Counted from the stretch's first letter, positions 34,756-46,065 are shown. The stretch: DNA of 64,000 nt from Chinchilla lanigera (GCF_000276665.1 NW_004955417.1:15146839-15210838), one strand, 5' to 3'. Translations and numbers: made by a program. The notes: generated by a model not told the origin, from the letters alone.

Positions 34756-35186
34756 ATCATCATCATTACTGTTATAACAGGCATTCTGTGAGATCACTGC
34801 TATGATGAGCATGAGGAGGAGGGATGTTGGGTCGAATGTTGCTGAGTAAGATGAATGATATTAGTTTACATATAAGTGCTTTATAAATAAATACTCTGTG
34901 AGGTAGTGTAGGAAATAACACAAAAACAAGTCTCTTGTTGGTCACTACACAATAGCAGCAAGAGTAACTGGCTGACGAAAGTACCCTATTATAAAGTAAA
35001 TACTGTCTCCTGACATTGGCCAGGCATTTTTGAGACTGAAAAAAAGCAATGCTATTAAGTACTGTGGAGAAATGTAAAATTACTGCTGTCCTCGGCAACC
35101 AATAGATAAAACAGCATATGAAGAGTAGTCATATGGTCTGCATGTGCCTTATGGTAAAAATTGCTCTTTTCTCAATTATCTTGCAG

Positions 35187-35333
35187 CTGTGTCAGTTCTG
35201 CATTTCTTCCATGGTACAGCAAGGCATACAGATTATTCAGATTGAAGACAAGACTACAATAATCAATAATACACCATATCACATATTTTACAAGCCACAG
35301 TTATCTGTCTCCAATCCACATTCTGGAAAGGAG
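35187..35333 (+). CDS. VPS13B: VPS13B exon 8 of window (147 bp, phase 0-0)
   Basis: The exon encodes 49 residues, LCQFCISSMVQQGIQIIQIE through SVSNPHSGKE. It includes TTIINNTPYHIFYKPQLS, another repeat of the VAB type with a central Asn-Asn-Thr. The acceptor is ttatcttgcag at 35186 and the donor gtaagc at 35334. Open sequence runs only a few codons into the intron. Phase 0 at both ends. Confidence 0.96.
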
Positions 35334-36265
35334 GTAAGCAATTTGTAACATGATTATTTTGTCTATATTTTGATAAATTAACAAACAGGATAAACTTTTT
35401 TTTTTAACCTAGGGCAAACAAAATGTTAACACTGAATATAGATGAAAAGAAATCCACTTACTTTTGCTATATCTAAAACCATAGATGGCATGGCCAGTGT
35501 TTCCACAATCATCAGTGAGCAGAAATCCTACAAAGTGGCAGATCCTAACACACTGCTGGATTAGTTCTGCCTGTGCCAGGTGCTCAGAGGCTCCAACACA
35601 GTCCACTAGCAACATCACTACAGCCTGACTAGCAGAGTAGTGGTCCTGAGGGCTGGCTCCCAACCTACATGAAAAGGAACATCTGCCTCACAGCTGCAGC
35701 GCTGGAAGATGCACGCTGGCCAAGGATGAGGGCCTGAACGGAGCCCCAGAGCCAGGGACAGTGAGCTTGTGTCTGTGAAGGAAGTGAATTTGAAGACATA
35801 CCAGCTCCTTTCTGTTAGTATAGTGGCAAAATAAGCAAAAGATAAATCCAGGACTGATGAGAGAGATTTTTAAATTCAGCTTTTGTGTAATTAAAGTGAA
35901 CAATTAGATTGTAAGACAGTAAGGAAACTTTTCAAAATTTTATAATATGCTAAGAGGTATGTTAACTGTTTTATGCTTTTGAAACTGTTATATAGCATTA
36001 TCGTTACTTTTGTCTGTGCTTTTCACATGTTCAGCTCCTAAAATTAAAGTAATTAAATAGGATGAAAGCTTAATACTTTCTAGTTTATAACATGTTGTAA
36101 TATTTCCAAAAATAATCAAAATTCCATCCTGGTTCACCAGAATAGTGATAAAAATAAATAGGTGGGCAACCATATCCAGTTGATTGCCCACAAGGAAAAT
36201 ACAGATCAACAGTACGCACATTGTAAGTGAGAATTTGACAAGAGCGTATGTGTCCTGATAATTTC
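35334..36265. other. Intron sequence after exon 8, unassigned
   Basis: No recognised repeat or exon. Confidence 0.4.
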
Positions 36266-36269
36266 CTGC

Positions 36270-36425
36270 TTCTCCTCATCTAGGGCTTCCTGAGAAATTG
36301 GGTCAGAGCTTTCTACACTGACAAATTTTCTCATCTGTAAGACGGGTAATTCCATGTAGGTTTTGTGAGGATTGAATAAGATAAGTAAAAAGAATAGGTA
36401 CTCAGTAAACGACAGCAGCAACCAG
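36270..36425 (+). mobile_element. MIR SINE fragment
   Basis: TTTTCTCATCTGTAAGACGG and TTTTGTGAGGATTGAATAAG are MIR core and 3' strings. Confidence 0.7.
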
Positions 36426-36659
36426 AAGCTGCAGAAGTGTCACCCAGAACTCCTGATTTGCCTCAGCTTCCTGGAAAGTGGAGAAGTCTGGCTCTTGCCT
36501 GCAAGAGGAATATTCTTTTTTTTTTTTTTTTTTTTGAACACTGTGCCCTCTTCAAGCAGGTATGGGATTTTTTTTGAGAGAGAGAGAGCAACCTGGCAAT
36601 CCCAAGCCTCTGAAAAAACTGGGACATTGGGGAAACCCCAAATTCAGAAGCAGGGAGCC

Positions 36660-36795
36660 TCGCTTTTTCCTGGGCTTTGCCACTTGGTGCCTTTGTGATG
36701 TTGTCTCATTGGAAAGTAGATTCCTCAGCTGTAAAAGAAAAGATGCAAATAAGTTATCCCTTGAGGTCCTTTCTAAGTCTAAAATTCAGAGCCAG
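36660..36795 (+). mobile_element. MIR SINE fragment
   Basis: GCTTTGCCACTTGGTGCCTT, TTCCTCAGCTGTAAAAGAAA and GAGGTCCTTTCTAAGTCTAA resemble the MIR core. Confidence 0.6.
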
Positions 36796-36796
36796 A

Positions 36797-36958
36797 GCCG
36801 GGCACAGTGGCACACACCTGTAATCTCAGCCCTGGGGAGGCTGAGACAGGAGGATTGCTATGAGTTCTAGGCTAACCTGGGCTACATAGTAAGTTTAAGG
36901 CTCGTCTACAATGGTAAAACAAGGTGAAACCCTGTGTCAAAAATAAAATAAAATACAC
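36797..36958 (+). mobile_element. B1-like SINE
   Basis: GCCGGGCACAGTGGCACACA, GAGACAGGAGGATTGCTATG, then an AATAAA-type A-rich tail. Confidence 0.9.
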
Positions 36959-37478
36959 AGAGTCTATAATGCCAAAAATTGTAGAATTCCACCAAGGGTT
37001 GGGATCAGAGTCTGCTGCTCCCTCAGGATGAGCCTAAACAAAATTTGTTTTCTGAGCTTCCAGTTTCCTGTTCCAAATCTCATTCAGGTCCCTTCTCCCA
37101 AAGTCCTCCAGTGTGCCACACCTTTCAGTGCAGCCAGATCTGTCTACGAGAACATTTCCTCTGCACGTACCATTTCTACCCTTGGGACGTCAGGATTTTA
37201 GCAGTACCTGGAGGACAGTGAAAATTTTGCATCACCTTTTAATCATTCCCACCCCAGCTCCATCAAGTTTCATGATGCCCAGAAAAGCAGACCCTACTTC
37301 CACTGCCTTAATTATCTCATTAGGGTTGGTTTATGGAAACAGGATTGCTGATATTCCTGCGTCCCCAAGTAAGCCACTTTCCAAGACCACGTGGTTATGG
37401 CTTCCTAGGAACTGTCCTTTGTAACTTCAGTGCATTGCTGTAGTAAATGTGCTTTTCCATTGTCTTCTTGTTTTCCAG

Positions 37479-37762
37479 GATTTTCATGTTCCAGACAGTG
37501 CTACTTTCAGCATTTGCCCAGGGAGAGAGCAGTCTGCTGTGAAGTCCAGCTCCCTTCCTTGCTGGGACTTAGTGCCTGACATCGGGCTGTCCATGCTGGA
37601 TGCATCCCTGCTTCAGAAACAGATCTTGCTGGGCTTTTCTCCTGCTGCAGGTGCTGACAGCTCGCAGTGCTGGAGCCTGCCAGCTATAGTGACACAAGAG
37701 TTTCCCAGACAGAGTGTGGCAGTGCCCTTTGGGAACTTTAGAGAAAACGGATTCTGCACCAG
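37479..37762 (+). CDS. VPS13B: VPS13B exon 9 of window (284 bp, phase 0-2)
   Basis: The exon encodes 94 residues plus two bases, from DFHVPDSATFSICPGREQSA to GNFRENGFCT. The sequence SLLQKQILLGFSPAAGADSS and AVPFGNFRENG are characteristic. The acceptor is ttgttttccag at 37478 and the donor gtattt at 37763. The last two bases AG pair with the first base of exon 10 to give arginine. Confidence 0.96.
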
Positions 37763-38030
37763 GTATTTTACATATATGTAAATGCTCTCATCTGCTCATC
37801 AGTGTCATTGTTCGTGGAGATGCCCAGACAGGAGAATAGTTACAGTGCTCCCCGTGTGCTATACTAGGTTGGACTTTTTTACCTTTAATGACATTTAGGC
37901 ATTATATTCAGTTCATCAAATCTTGTGATTGCATATGTGTTATTCCAGTGTGCTGCTATGAGATTTGTTTTTTTACCTATCCGGCATATACTGGGGCAGA
38001 TAATGTTTGTACCATAGAATAGCAGCAATA

Positions 38031-38406
38031 CAGTAAGTTCCCAACCTACGAACATTTGAGTTGGGAACTTTCACCGATATGGACAGACCTTGAATTATGA
38101 CCATTTGTAGATGTGAACAAATTGTAAAGGAGCTCACATATCTGCTGGACATTGTCACAGCTGTGCTGCTGTGTGCTTCCTGTGCAGTGTGATAGTGTGC
38201 AGTAGTGCAGTGCTCAGTTGGAGCCCAGGATGTCCAGAAGCAGGAGGAAAAGCAGAGATGATGTGGAGGGGACTGCTGGGAAACGCAAAGCAATGTACCT
38301 GTGTATTTGTATCAAAGGAATAGAACTCATTTTGTTGCATTTATGAACAAATACAACGTAACGAATGTTCTAGAACAGAATTCATTCATAAGTCAGGGAC
38401 TTACTG
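38031..38406. mobile_element. Non-autonomous pogo/Tigger-type DNA transposon
   Basis: The 376-bp element starts CAGTAAGTTCCCAACCTACG and ends ...AGGGACTTACTG, inverted terminal repeats with about 8 of the first 10 bases exact and more beyond, flanked by TA on both sides. Within it, near 38228-38300, the plus strand reads MSRSRRKSRDDVEGTAGKRK, which resembles the basic start of Tigger-like transposases. That implies an internal deletion of an autonomous parent. Confidence 0.75.
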
Positions 38407-38409
38407 TAC

Positions 38410-39210
38410 ATTGTACTGAAAAATATCGCCTTCTTTTAGGAGTTCTTAATCTCTGCAAAATAATGAGAGATAAAAGCTAACATATGAGAATATCAAGCTG
38501 GAACCCTTTTTCTTTGCCAGTATTTTACTTCAAAACAGGATTTTTTTAAAAAACCATTTAGAGAGATAACTTAGATAAACACAAGCCACAGAAGACTGTG
38601 CTGTGATTGCTCCCACACGCGAGTTGCTCCACTTACTGATTACCAATTATGCAAATAACAACCACAGAATCAAGCCAGAGAAATGTAGTGGTTTGTTCAA
38701 ACTGGACCTCTATTTTGTGGTTGCTTTGCATGAGATACATCCTCTCTGGCTATGTAAGGAATAACTTATTTATGGCATACATAACAACTACAAAAGAAAA
38801 CATATTGTGACCTTATGAAAGGCACTTTATTGTCATGATCATGAGTTTTTTAGGGTTTGGGATTTTAGCCATCCTAACTTTTTTGGTGTATGTAGAGATT
38901 TTTAATAGTAATATTTTAAAAGATAACAGCTTAACTCAAATTATCCATCGTGGTAAGGTCCTCTTCCCTATATGCATCCTTTCTTCTTTTACAGTATTCA
39001 CAAACACCACTAATTTTACAACAACTTTTATCCTTAATACTGTACCTTTAAATTCTGGTGTCATACAATGTTAAGTGTGTTGAGTTTAAGAAAGTGGTCT
39101 TGAAAGGTATGGGAACTTATGTCTATAAGACCAAAGTTTATTTTTAAAGTGAAAGTAAAAACTTGAAATAAAACTTTATTTCCAGAATTACTTGAATTCT
39201 AAGAATTGTA
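38410..39210. other. Intron sequence, unassigned
   Basis: No repeat or exon recognised. Confidence 0.4.
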
Positions 39211-39222
39211 GTATAATTTAAT

Positions 39223-39388
39223 GTTTTTTTTTTTTTTTTTTTTGGAGATAGGGTTTCACCATGTAGTTCAGACCAACCTTGAACTTGCTATGTAGCCCAG
39301 TTTACTACGTAGCTGGCCTGAAACTCACAGCAATCCTCCTGCCTCAGCCTCCCCAAATGCTGGGATTACATGCGTCACCACGCCAGGC
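39223..39388 (-). mobile_element. B1-like SINE, antisense
   Basis: A T tract, GGAGATAGGGTTTCACCATG, CAATCCTCCTGCCTCAGCCT and TGGGATTACATGCGTCACCA. Target repeat TAATTTAAT at 39214-39222 and 39389-39397. Confidence 0.94.
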
Positions 39389-39894
39389 TAATTTAATCTT
39401 TTGTACAAACAAACTGAATAGACTAAAGGGGCTATACTCTACTTCTGGCTCCTAGCTTTCATGGCTGTCTAAAAGAAATTGTTGGAAATGAGCTTGCCCA
39501 GCTTTTTCAAAATTAGGCTGTGAAAATAACTTTCCTGTCAGTCCAAGGACTACTGTGAAAATGAATGCATTTTCTGCTTTCCCATCTCATATCTCTTTCC
39601 TCCCCTCAGTCCAGCAGGGCATACTTGATGGTGTTATTAATGTGCCTTTACCAAACGCTTATGGGTAGTCCATTTGGACCTCTCGTACAAATGGTATCTC
39701 TGGGAAGGACTCACACTGGCAGGGAGGAGAGATGGCAAGTGGAAATTCTTTAGTGTTACGACCCAACTGAAGGAGTGTAAACTAAGAGCCACATTTAGCA
39801 AATTCCCTCATTTCTTTCATTTTTATAATTAGTACATTTAATCTAGAGTTCGAAGAAAATTTTTTTCTTTCTTTGACATTAAATACCATTAACA

Positions 39895-40001
39895 GGGGCT
39901 GGGGATTTAGCTCAGTGGCACAGCACCTGCCTGGCAAGTGCAAGGTCATGAGTTCGATTCCCGGTACCAGAAAAAAAAACAACAAACAAACAAACAAACA
40001 A
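39895..40001 (+). mobile_element. ID-type SINE with (AAAC)n tail
   Basis: GGGGCTGGGGATTTAGCTCA through GAGTTCGATTCCCGGTACCA, then A and AAAC repeats. Perfect target repeat AAATACCATTAA at 39881-39892 and 40002-40013. Internal A- and B-box-like strings are intact. Confidence 0.96.
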
Positions 40002-40442
40002 AAATACCATTAAGAAAATTTCTGTCTCTGAATCACAGAGGGCAACCAATGCCCATGCAACATAGTTCCAAGTTAATACAACTTTGCCTCTGATGGTCAG
40101 AATATAGATTCTATAAGACGTGATCCTTCTATGAAAATTGACAGCAAACATTATGCATCTTTAAAATGAGGAGAACAAGCACGCTAGCTGTCTAGCAGTC
40201 CTTCTAAAATAGGTCAGCTCCTCCTTTCCCAGGATTTACTGAGCAGTTTTTGAGAAGGTCCCCTCTCTAAAGAGTTAAAGGCCCACATGCACAGACAAAA
40301 AAAGAACAGGCAGACCTAGCATGAAATTAACTATGGTTCTCTCTGAGTTATAGTTTTTATCTTCTAAATAATGTTTCACACATTTGGAATTTTTATGGTA
40401 AATCTGTGCCACTGTTATGACCATGAGAAATCAGTAAATCTA

Positions 40443-40591
40443 ACCAGGAGTGGTGGTGCATGCCTGTAGTACCAGCACTTGGAAAGCTGAGGCAGAAGGA
40501 TCACCATGAGTTTGAAGAAACCCTGGGCTGGGCTGCACAGTAAGTTCAAGGCCAGCCTAAGCTACATAGGGAGACCATGTCTCAAAAAAAT
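40443..40591 (+). mobile_element. B1-like SINE
   Basis: ACCAGGAGTGGTGGTGCATG to GGGAGACCATGTCTCAAAAA. Perfect target repeat AGTAAATCTA at 40433-40442 and 40592-40601. Confidence 0.94.
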
Positions 40592-40787
40592 AGTAAATCT
40601 ACAATTTATACATGATAAGCAATAAAGGAGGGTATGGTTTCCTTCTCTGGAAAACATCTCCCCTGAGTTACAAAAAAAAAGATATTTTAGAATTCAGAAT
40701 ATTGCAAATCTGGGTAAACATAAACCCAAGAGAGAAAGTGTGCATTTTTCTAAACCATTTCTGTTGTGTGGTTTGATTGTGTTCTAG

Positions 40788-40915
40788 GGCTCTAGCACTG
40801 ACATATCAAGAGCACTTTGGAGTGACTTACTTAACACTCTCAGAAGACCCTAGTCCCCGAGTAATTGTGCACAACAGGTGTCCAGTAACAGTGCTTATAA
40901 AGGAAAATATTAAAG
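40788..40915 (+). CDS. VPS13B: VPS13B exon 10 of window (128 bp, phase 2-1)
   Basis: After the split arginine the exon reads ALALTYQEHFGVTYLTLSED and ends VHNRCPVTVLIKENIK plus one base. VIVHNRCPVTVLIKEN is the clearest VAB-type repeat in the window. The acceptor is gtgttctag at 40787 and the donor gtatgt at 40916. Only 195 bp separate it from exon 11. Confidence 0.95.
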
Positions 40916-41110
40916 GTATGTTTAATAGCATTGAATTTAAATAACAAAACTTTTATTTTTTCTTGAGGTTTTTACTTAGTAGATGCCTGTGATCCAGAGT
41001 GCTGAAAGTATTTCTAACCCTTCTTGAGAAATTTACTTTGCCACATTATAGTTAATGTACCTAAGTCAATGTTAAGGCCTAAGTATGCATAAATTTTTTT
41101 TTTTTTTCAG

Positions 41111-41310
41111 AAATTCCAAAGTGTGAGGTTTATTGCAGAAAAATTCCTCCTGAGAGCTCAGTTCATCATGAACTATATCATCAGATTTCCAGTTATCCAG
41201 ACTGCAAGACCAAAGACTTACTTCCTAGTCTCTTCCTGAAAGTAGGCTTGCTGGATGCAGTAACTGCCGAGTGGAGTGATGCCGTCGACATCAACAGTCA
41301 GGGAACACAG
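41111..41310 (+). CDS. VPS13B: VPS13B exon 11 of window (200 bp, phase 1-0)
   Basis: Two bases finish a glutamate codon, then the exon encodes IPKCEVYCRKIPPESSVHHE, YHQISSYPDCKTKDLLPSLF and ends DAVDINSQGTQ. The acceptor follows a long uninterrupted T tract ending ttttcag at 41110. The donor is gtgagt at 41311. The exon is followed by the largest complete intron in the window, about 16 kb and packed with transposon relics. Confidence 0.95.
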
Positions 41311-41829
41311 GTGAGTGCGCCGTGTGTTCCTGCCCAGGCCAAACGAAAGTGCCCATCACTCGGGTCTTGGTGGTTTATTTTAAACATAATTTTCTAAATA
41401 CTGAACTTATCTCTGTGAGGGCACTTACGTATCCGTTTTACATCTGCATCAGGCTGTAAATTCTTAAACATAATTATATATCTCCAGAATATACTATACA
41501 ACTGATTATCACAGGGGCGTCTTAGTAAAATCAGGTCATCGTGGATCTAATACAGGTCAAAAATGAAATAAAATTGTCTGTTTTTAGAACGTAGTCCAGC
41601 TGTCTAGATTTTAGATGATTATAATACTGACCCTATATTAATTCCTTCTTTTAAAAGTTTACCAATTTTAAAAATGCATATTTATACAAGTAATCCATAA
41701 AACCATGCAGACATACTAAGTAGATAAAGTGTTCTGATTTGTTCCTCTTACCCTGAGTATCAGTGGTGTTATTTTTGGTGAAAATGGCATGTGAACCTGG
41801 CATTTTCTTTCTTCTGTACTTAAAACCTA

Positions 41830-42130
41830 CCATTTGTAAGTGTATAATTTTGTGGTACTAATGACATTTACAGTGTTATAAACCATCACCACTATTTCTG
41901 AAACCTTTCCTGTTCTAAATCAAAATTCTGTACCTGTTCAGCAATAACTACCTTCTCTCCCTTCCCCCAAACACTGGTAGCCTTGATTCTGTTTTCTGTC
42001 TCTATGAATTTGCCTACTCTGAGTACTTAAGATAAAGGAAATCATAAAGTATTTGTATCTGGCTTATTTCACTTACCATTATCATGAAGACGCCTTTGTG
42101 TTATAGTGTATATCGGCATTCATCCTTTTT
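41830..42130 (-). mobile_element. Old L1 (L1M-type) 3' end, antisense
   Basis: AAACCATCACCACTATTTCT, CAGCAATAACTACCTTCTCT, TTTCTGTCTCTATGAATTTG, CCTACTCTGAGTACTTAAGA and GGCTTATTTCACTTACCATT follow in order the well-known antisense 3' part of old mammalian L1 elements. Confidence 0.8.
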
Positions 42131-42284
42131 TATAGCAGAATAATAATGTGCTGCTCTTTTCTTTAGAGTTCTTTCACATAGAGTTTTTAGTTCATTTAAT
42201 CTTCACAACAAGCTTATGAAGAAGATTCCATTTCAGTGGTTATAAAACACATATTATACTCATAAACATATTTAGAATAATAAT

Positions 42285-42510
42285 AATGGTTATTACTTAA
42301 TAATCACTCTATGCCAGGCATTATGCTAAACACTTTCACTCTTATCTAAGCTTTACAACAGCTGTGCACATAAGAACTTGTTTTACAAATGGAAAAGGAA
42401 ACTTCCAAAAGTAGCACATCCTCATTCCCATGCATTACAAGAGTCAGGCCTAGGATTCTGTCCAGCTCTCCTGGCCCTGAAGCCCAGATCTAAAGCACAG
42501 TGCTACACGT
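42285..42510 (-). mobile_element. MIRb SINE, antisense
   Basis: CTCTATGCCAGGCATTATGC, TAAACACTTTCACTCTTATC, CAGGCCTAGGATTCTGTCCA and the final AAAGCACAGTGCTACAC fit MIRb in reverse. Confidence 0.82.
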
Positions 42511-42795
42511 ACTCCTTCTTTTCTTGGAGTTTCTTGACTCCTCTCTTTCCTAGCCCTTGGGGCGTGTCCCTCTTTCAAGATTCAGTTAAAGCCCCTTTAC
42601 CATCTTTTCCTTTCCTCTCTGGTGCCCTATGTGCTTATGTAACATTGGTAGCCTTTAATTGGACTAATTAATTATTGTAAAGATTTCTGTTGGCTAGATG
42701 GATACCTTACTCATCCTCAGCATATAGCAGATACCTGTCAACACAGTAAAATCTTGATAAATATCAACTGCATAAATGATTGACTGGATGATTGA
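42510..42795 (+). mobile_element. L2 LINE 3' end fragment
   Basis: TTCAAGATTCAGTTAAAGCC and CCTCTCTGGTGCCCTATGTG with CAGCATATAGCAGATACCTG fit the L2 3' end, strongly diverged. Confidence 0.5.
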
Positions 42796-42829
42796 ATTGA
42801 ATGAGAAGTTAAGGTTACAGAGATGGTAT

Positions 42830-43470
42830 GAAGGAGGTCCCTGGTGTTCCCGGGGGAAATTCCAGCCTGTAAGAGTGGAGCAGCAAAAGGAGTAAAGGAG
42901 CCGAGCAGTAGGAGACCTGTGCGAGGTGACAGGGAAGCCCCTGCAAGGGGAGTGGTTATGGGATGGAAACCCCTAGAGAGGCCAAGCAAGACTATGATTA
43001 GAAAGAGTTCAGAGTGAACAGAAGTGAGGGGACAGAGGAGCAAGTGAGAATTGTTCTCTCAAGGAGAGGCCGCGTGAAACTGGGATCAGTGGGGAGGAAA
43101 CTCACACACACCAGGGGAGAGGAGCCAGGCAAGAAGAGGAAAATGTGAGTGAGAAAGGGCCCAGAGAGGTAAACCCAAGGCCCAGGCAGAGAGACTGAAC
43201 TTGGAAAAGGGCCATTTCTGCTTCTCTGGCCGGGCAAAGCAGCGAGGATGGGCACAGGCACAGATGGAGACGTGCGGAGGGACAGGGCCGGGAGATGAAG
43301 TGGACTGGTTGTGCATTCCTTGGGTTCATGACGTGTGGAATGAGTGATCTGCTGAGAGAGCGGGACAGAGGGAGGGCCTGGGAGCGCAGTAGCTGCGGAA
43401 GCAGATGAAGGATCTGGCCAGGGACAGGAAAGAATGGCTGAGCATCCTGGGGCGCGTGCTCAGCTGACAC
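42830..43470. other. Purine-rich, G+C-rich intron block
   Basis: The plus strand is heavy in G and A (GGAGAGG, GGGAGGAAAC and similar). It may be part of a very old antisense L2, which is also purine-rich on that strand, but I could not align it convincingly. The 122-codon minus-strand open frame here follows from this composition. Confidence 0.4.
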
Positions 43471-43479
43471 CTGCGTGTG

Positions 43480-44760
43480 TGGCGGCCCCTCTGCCTAGGG
43501 TGTGCTTTCCATCAGCAGTCCTTTGATGACCACTGTGCAGGCTCAGATGTCCCTGATCTTGTTAATTTGCAAAGTAAATTTTGTAAATTTCTGTAAACCT
43601 TTTCAAGGTTTCCAAACTCCCCTGCATCAGTTTGAAGGGTTTTGAAATCTTGCTTATATGACTAGGGAATTCTATACAATAAGCGTTCCACCTGCCAAAC
43701 TATATGTGGGGGCTCCCATTCCCTCTAAATTTCCTCAAACCTTCATAGTTGGGGCTACTTCAAAGCTGAGGGGAGGTACTCTTTCTAACACCCTTATCGT
43801 CCATGGTCAGGGGACATAAGAAAGGCTCATGTTCCCATTAATCTTTTAGGAGCTGTGTACCATATGTCCTGCAGAGTGGGATGTAGTCCTCCTCAGGAGG
43901 AAGAGGGGTTTCAGGCCCTTACCGATAGCCCTGCAGCAACACCCCAGGCATATAAATCACTGGGGGAGAAGGGAGCTGTGTCCCTGATGAAAGACCATTC
44001 CTCTGTGGGAGGAGGTTTGTCTCCCAGGACTCTGCCCTCAACCCCGGGGTCCTTGGGACAGGGTGTGAGTTTCAAAGCTGACCTAAACAATCAGAATTAA
44101 AACACCATAAAATCTCCATTATGCTACAAGGAAAAAAACTCCTTTAGCTTTTGACAGTCCTACATATGTCCCTGGGTGTAGTTTTGTAAGTAGAACAGTT
44201 TCATATTGTGTAAGTTTGAAATTAGGTGAGATACTGCAAAAGTAGTTTTATAACCTTACAGAGAAATATATCCTTTGGACCAAGAGGTATCAATAAGACC
44301 TCATAACGTGCCACAAAATTCTGATTGTGAAGGTGGTGCAGGATGATGTTCTGGGATTGTGCTCCTGACTCACACCTGGCTAAAAAACAGCACAGGGTTA
44401 TTCAGCCAGAGGCCTGAAAATGGCACCTGATGCTCATTTCCATAATTTGACAGTGAGTAGCAACTTGACTTTGGTAGGTAGGGATCTTTAGGTTCTCAGT
44501 AAATATGGCATAAGAAACAAGTTCACACTGGTAATTTTAAATCATACTTTTGATCCTATTGCAGAATAATTCAAAATCCTATCAAGTTTTTGATAGAAAC
44601 CTTATTTTTTACAGTTAAGCAATATGGGAAGAGGAAATGTATAACATACCCCTCTAAAGCAATATAAACATTAAAACTCAAATTTAAAAATAAAGTCCCT
44701 TCAAATAAATACCAAAAAGAAAAGAAAAACTCGAAACAAGGTACAAAGAGCACATAGAAG
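43480..44760. other. Intron sequence, unassigned
   Basis: No repeat family or exon recognised. Confidence 0.4.
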
Positions 44761-44762
44761 TT

Positions 44763-44894
44763 AACTAACAAAGCATTGTAAAGTTTGCTTCATTCTTTAA
44801 ATTATCAAATACTTACTGAGTTTTTTAACTAACTAACTAACAAAGGGATTGTAAAGTTTGCTTCATTCTTTAAATTATCAAATACTTACTGAGG
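44763..44894. repeat. Direct tandem duplication, about 60-bp unit
   Basis: AACTAACAAAG..ATTGTAAAGTTTGC through AAATACTTACTGAG occurs at 44763-44820 and again at 44835-44893, differing only around CATTG/GGATTG, with a short TTTTTTAACTAACT spacer. Confidence 0.92.
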
Positions 44895-44907
44895 CTTTTT
44901 TTTCTTT

Positions 44908-44981
44908 GGTACCTGGGATCAAACTCAGGACCTTGCGCTTGCCAGGCAGGTGCTTATGCCACTGAGCTATATCCCCGGCCC
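44908..44981 (-). mobile_element. ID-type SINE, antisense
   Basis: GGTACCTGGGATCAAACTCA to GAGCTATATCCCCGGCCC. Target repeat CTTACTGAG at 44885-44893 and 44981-44989 uses the last bases of the second duplication copy. Confidence 0.95.
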
Positions 44982-45229
44982 TTACTGAGCTTTTAATATG
45001 TGCCAAACATTAAAGATACTTGAACTACATGAAGTTCACTGAACAAAAACAGAACAAAACTCTAGCCCCTGTGAACTTTGTATGTATAGGAAATAGGTAA
45101 CATTCAAGGAATCACATGAAAACTTTAGTTATTCCAAACTCCAAGAGGAGCTATGAAGGAAGGAAGGAAGTAAAAAAGGAAGTATGCCATAAGAGGACAC
45201 ACCAGATGATTTGGGAGCCCAGGGAGTAT

Positions 45230-45540
45230 GTCCCTGGGTGAGGGCTTTCCATCTGTACCTTCAAGAATGCACAGGCACAAATTAGGCATGAGGGGAGGAG
45301 ACTGTTTTAGGCAGAAAAAGCAATACGTTGAAGCTTTATGGCTCAGAGTGAAAGCGTGGTCCTTCTAAGGAACTAGATGCCCGCAAGCCCTGGTGCCGGG
45401 AGAAGGAAGAGGGGAGGCCTGTGAGGCAAGTGGAGACCAAACTTGTCAAGACCCTGTGGGTCCTCCCGAGAAGTTTTGTTCTCTTAAGAGCCATGAGAAG
45501 TCATTGAATGGTTTATAGAAAGTAATTTCTGAGCTATTGA
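45230..45540 (-). mobile_element. L2 LINE fragment, antisense
   Basis: TTTTAGGCAGAAAAAGCAAT and GTTCTCTTAAGAGCCATGAG, AAGTCATTGAATGG resemble the reverse complement of the L2 3' region ('tctgagtgagatgggaagccattgg'). Confidence 0.6.
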
Positions 45541-45890
45541 AATGGCAAAACAGAATGCTCAGTTTGAACCCAAAAATAAAAAAGAACTAAAATTATCCTT
45601 TTATACAAGAACTCACTTCTAAAAAGATCCAGTAAATTCTTGCTCTTTGATCTTAACAGAAGTGTTAGTGAGGATGTGTGGGAGTGACCGTTCGTGTTTG
45701 CACAGAACTATAGTAATTATAAAGTGCTTTCACACACAGTCTCCAGTCTCTCCTTCATTTGTTCCAAAAAATTTTATTGGGGATCTATTAAGTACCAAAC
45801 ATTTTGTCCTAAATAAGGTGCAGTTCCTACCTTCATGGACACAAGTAACAGTAAAGTGTAGTAAGTCCCAAGATTTAAAGACTTTGTGCA

Positions 45891-46065
45891 TTTTGTTTTG
45901 TTTTGTTCTGTTTTGTTTTTTGTTTTGTTTTGTTTTTGAGACAGAGTCTTGCTACATAGTTCAGGCTGACCTTGAACTTACTGTGTAACCCAAGCTGGTC
46001 TCAAACTCACTACAGTCCTTCTGCATCAGCCTCCCAAGTGCTAGAATTACCATGCCTGGCCCCAA
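45891..46065 (-). mobile_element. B1-like SINE, antisense, with (TTTTG)n tail
   Basis: A TTTTG-rich run at 45891-45936 precedes GAGACAGAGTCTTGCTACAT, TCAGGCTGACCTTGAACTTA and CTCCCAAGTGCTAGAATTAC. Imperfect target repeat around AGACTTTG. Confidence 0.92.

Noticed and set aside
43102..43470. 122-codon minus-strand open frame
   Set aside because: It results from the purine-rich strand bias (Pro/Ser/Leu-rich translation); several overlapping frames are open.
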